DNA of 64,000 bases from WJMT01 sp964624145 (GTDB lineage: Bacteria; Acidobacteriota; Aminicenantia; Aminicenantales; Aminicenantaceae): assembly GCA_964624145.1 (NCBI GenBank), contig CAZUXT010000015.1:1-64000 (forward strand). The letters run 5' to 3'. The translations under genes were made by a program, and so were the position numbers. The notes under the pieces are model-generated. The model made no database searches. It was not told the origin of the DNA and saw only the letters and a program-made list of their open reading frames with translations. Positions 61,654 to 64,000 of this stretch are shown here, in pieces (the first letter of the stretch is position 1; each line of letters begins with the position of its first letter).

Positions 61654-63183
61654 ATGAAAAGAATGAATCGAATTATTATATCATTGCTGGCTCTAGCTGT
61701 TTTTATCATGCCAATATTGGCACAGGAAGACGGTGATCTTGTTTCGATCGGCACGTATCGAAAACTGCATTCGAAAGTCTTGAATGAAGACCGCCTATTA
61801 TTGGTTAATTTGCCAAGAGGGTATGATGAAACGACGGTTCGTTATCCTGTGCTGTATATTTTATATGGTGGTCAAGTTGAAGGATACTTTGCTGACGCAG
61901 TTCATATTGTTTGCCGTCTTAATGAGGCCAGCCGAATTCCAAACATAATCATTGTCGGTGTTAAGAACATTGACCGTTATCGGGATTGTCTTCCCATTAA
62001 CAGGAACGGAGAACCGGGAGGTGCGGACAATTTTCTGAAGTTCTTTTCAGAAGAGCTGATCCCCTTTATTGATCAGTCTTACCGGACCAAGGATTTTCGC
62101 ATTTTGCTCGGTCCTCAGGCCGGAGCTGCTTTCAGTCTCTTTGCTCTGATGGAAAATCCCAGCCTTTTCAGAGTCAACATTGTCATGAATCCGTTCTGGA
62201 TCCAAGCAAACAGGGAGTATATGCTCGAAAAAGCAAAGGATTTTTTTGGGAAAGAAGGATCATTAAACAATTTTCTTTTCATGACCAGCAACTCCAGTGA
62301 TGATAACGATGTGACCATGGAATATTTACAGAAGTTCATAACAGTCGTTGAGAATAGGAAAAGAAGCGGTTTTACCTTAATCATAAACCAACTTATAGAA
62401 AGAGAATCGGGCATCATCTCCTCACCGAGACTCAGAGAAGGCCTGGAGGTGTTTTTCAGGGATTACAGATTTCCTCACGATATACAAATAAACGGACTTG
62501 AGGATTTGAAAGCCTATTATCAAAAACTCTCACAAAAATACGGGTATGAAGTCGATGTCCCGGAATTCACGCTGGTCAGGCAGGGAGACAGGCTGGATGA
62601 AAGGGGTAAATTGGAGGAGGCAAAAGAAGTCTTTGAATATATCGTTGAAAAATACCCCCATGACCTCAACAGCTATGCCAGACTGGCTGATCTGCATCGG
62701 CGGTGGGGGAATTATGAGCTTGCGATTCAGTATTATGAAGAGCTCCTCAAGAGGAGATGGATGCCGTTTATGGAGCAAAGACTGAATTCTCTAAAAAAAT
62801 ATTTGAATGAATCAGCTGTGTATGCGGTTGAAAAAGCCATTACTGATTCCGGTATTGATGCCGGGATTGCAAAGTTCCGAGAGCTCAGGGCTGATAAAGA
62901 CCAAAAGTTAATCTTCAGGGAAAACGATTTTATTACTCTCGGATACAATTTCATGACCAGAGGAATGATGCAGGCGGCTGTGGAGGTGTTTAAGATGAAT
63001 GTTGCAATGAATCCACAATCGGCGAATGCTTATGACAGCCTGGGGGAAGCGTATATGAGAATCGGTGATAAAAAGAAGGCAATTAGGAATTACCAAAGGT
63101 CATTAGAGCTGAATCCAGATAATACTAATGCTGAAAAAATGCTTAAAAATTTAAAAAAGGACATGAAAAACGAAATAAGTTAA
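61654..63183 (+). CDS. secreted esterase-D-like protein with altered nucleophile, TPR tail
   Basis: 509 residues with a signal peptide. The N-terminal domain to about 275 resembles the IroE/esterase-D family (YPVLYILYGGQVEGYF..., IPFIDQSYRT, FSLFALMENPSLFR). The elbow that should read G-H-S-x-G is GPQAG, so the catalytic Ser is Gln. The C-terminal part has several TPRs (LEEAKEVFEYIVEKYPHD, YELAIQYYEELL, MMQAAVEVFKMNVAMNP, NYQRSLELNPDNTNAEKM). It is most likely a non-catalytic binding protein. It follows the hydrolase at 60584 by 50 bases. Confidence 0.8.
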   Translation: MKRMNRIIISLLALAVFIMPILAQEDGDLVSIGTYRKLHSKVLNEDRLLLVNLPRGYDETTVRYPVLYILYGGQVEGYFADAVHIVCRLNEASRIPNIIIVGVKNIDRYRDCLPINRNGEPGGADNFLKFFSEELIPFIDQSYRTKDFRILLGPQAGAAFSLFALMENPSLFRVNIVMNPFWIQANREYMLEKAKDFFGKEGSLNNFLFMTSNSSDDNDVTMEYLQKFITVVENRKRSGFTLIINQLIERESGIISSPRLREGLEVFFRDYRFPHDIQINGLEDLKAYYQKLSQKYGYEVDVPEFTLVRQGDRLDERGKLEEAKEVFEYIVEKYPHDLNSYARLADLHRRWGNYELAIQYYEELLKRRWMPFMEQRLNSLKKYLNESAVYAVEKAITDSGIDAGIAKFRELRADKDQKLIFRENDFITLGYNFMTRGMMQAAVEVFKMNVAMNPQSANAYDSLGEAYMRIGDKKKAIRNYQRSLELNPDNTNAEKMLKNLKKDMKNEIS

Positions 63184-63199
63184 AAAAATGAGGATAGTC

Positions 63200-64000
63200 A
63201 TGAAACAAAAAAAATCAAGTTTACAAATTATTGGGATGGTGTTTTTTTTGCTCATTATCGTAACCGTAACCTGGGGCCAGATAACTCAAAGATCGAAACA
63301 ATGGTTGGAGGATCTTGACTATTTAGTCAAACGGTTAGAAATTACTCACCCAAACCTCTATTGTAATGTAACCCATGAATTCTTTTCAAAAGCTGTTAAT
63401 CAGCTTCGAAAAAAGATTCCGTCATTGACCGATTTAGAAATCAGCATGGAGATATATAAAATGATTGCGCTGATTCGCGACGGCCACACATATGTTAGTA
63501 TGCCTCAAGACGTATCCAGTCTCCTCCATTATTATCCTGTCCGCTTTTATCCGTTTTCAGACGGACTTTACATCATCTCTGCTGAAAAAAAGCATGAAGA
63601 TAGTGTCGGCAAAAAAGTTGTCCGGATTGGACAGGTATCTGCTCGGGATGCAATGGAACGTCTGTCAATGTTGATAAGCGGCGATAATGAAATGGGAAGG
63701 CTTAAAAAAATCCCCAGATATCTTATTCTCGCTGAATTTTTACAGCATGTTGGGATCAATAATTCGACGGAAGAACTTGTCTTAAGACTTGCCGATAGGG
63801 ACGGCAGTGAAAGGATTGTTTCATTAAAGGCTAAGTTATTTCCCGGAAATTACATGCGTCTTGTTCATGATAGATTATTTCCCGTTTTGGATGATTCGAT
63901 TATCACGATCAATGAGAAATGTGACGATCTGACACCTCTGTGGCTGCAACGTCCGGATGAGAGATACTGGTTCAAATATATAGAAAATCAGAATGCTTAT
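63200..64000 (+). CDS. S41-type peptidase-like protein, N-terminal part (runs off the window)
   Basis: 267 residues visible, continuing past the right edge. ATG at 63200 has GAGGAT upstream; an in-frame ATG at 63188 is possible. Signal/anchor (MVFFLLIIVTVTWGQ), then a helical N-terminal region (WLEDLDYLVKRLEITHPNLY...), ALIRDGHTYVSMP, and a PDZ-like strand set. The end reads RYWFKYIENQNAY, which precedes the catalytic core in tail-specific-protease-like S41 proteins. The catalytic residues lie outside the window. Confidence 0.7.
   Translation, partial: MKQKKSSLQIIGMVFFLLIIVTVTWGQITQRSKQWLEDLDYLVKRLEITHPNLYCNVTHEFFSKAVNQLRKKIPSLTDLEISMEIYKMIALIRDGHTYVSMPQDVSSLLHYYPVRFYPFSDGLYIISAEKKHEDSVGKKVVRIGQVSARDAMERLSMLISGDNEMGRLKKIPRYLILAEFLQHVGINNSTEELVLRLADRDGSERIVSLKAKLFPGNYMRLVHDRLFPVLDDSIITINEKCDDLTPLWLQRPDERYWFKYIENQNAY

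Overview
The window looks like a chromosomal segment of an uncultured acidobacterial-type anaerobe. Candidatus Aminicenantes or a close relative is my best guess, not a proof. It is inferred from the mix of PadR regulators next to orphan FtsX-type permeases, many secreted serine hydrolases, PD40 (TolB-like) propeller lipoproteins, a periplasmic propeller/Y_Y_Y/LuxR sensor and a CBM9/DUF5916 barrel protein. I see no rRNA, tRNA, CRISPR array, transposase or phage gene. No stretch longer than 300 bases lacks a feature.

Bases 1-10.7 kb (all minus strand) hold three large permeases (50-2644, 2905-5490, 7758-10391), an iron-sulfur aldo/keto reductase-like protein and a small secreted two-repeat protein. 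From 10.7 to 20 kb two more PadR-permease pairs run on the plus strand, with a serine hydrolase and a pentapeptide-like protein between them. The permeases resemble the family described as 'acidobacterial duplicated orphan permeases': two MacB/FtsX halves and no ATPase nearby. Five of the six carry a soluble N-terminal prefix. All six end in ANPVD(S/A)LRYE.

The main non-coding result is a shared promoter. Seven sites fit (C/G)AAC(C/T)-N16-CGTCT or nearly so, the layout of ECF sigma-factor promoters. They lie before every PadR gene (intact or decayed), before a permease that has lost its PadR, before the 7629-6883 gene and before the DUF5916 gene. Most have a palindrome just downstream that differs from module to module, except that PadR-3 and the DUF5916 gene share an identical 13-bp palindrome. 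The modules are turning over: there is a PadR gene with an internal deletion, a permease reduced to its last 11 codons, and a possible permease N-terminal stub. Each prefixed permease also carries an in-frame Shine-Dalgarno plus ATG exactly where the prefix ends.

From 20 to 64 kb almost everything is on the plus strand and closely spaced: a DUF5916 barrel, an Ntn amidase, a (minus-strand) propeller-LuxR sensor, an ornithine cyclodeaminase family enzyme, M23, M28, S9 and probable S41 peptidases, six further beta-lactamase-fold serine hydrolases, a DDAH/ADI-type enzyme, two CPBP membrane proteases, a Cys/Met-type PLP enzyme, alpha/beta hydrolases carrying TPR tails, and three proteins sharing a PD40 module fused to different partners (TolB-like repeats, ankyrin plus metallo-beta-lactamase, histone-deacetylase fold). 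Most carry signal peptides, so the region looks like an exported degradation and modification island. Around 53.2-55.25 kb a serine hydrolase gene sits between a group II intron domain V-like hairpin and a duplicated methyltransferase 3' end. A lipoprotein gene at 60.0-60.5 kb is broken by two frameshifts.
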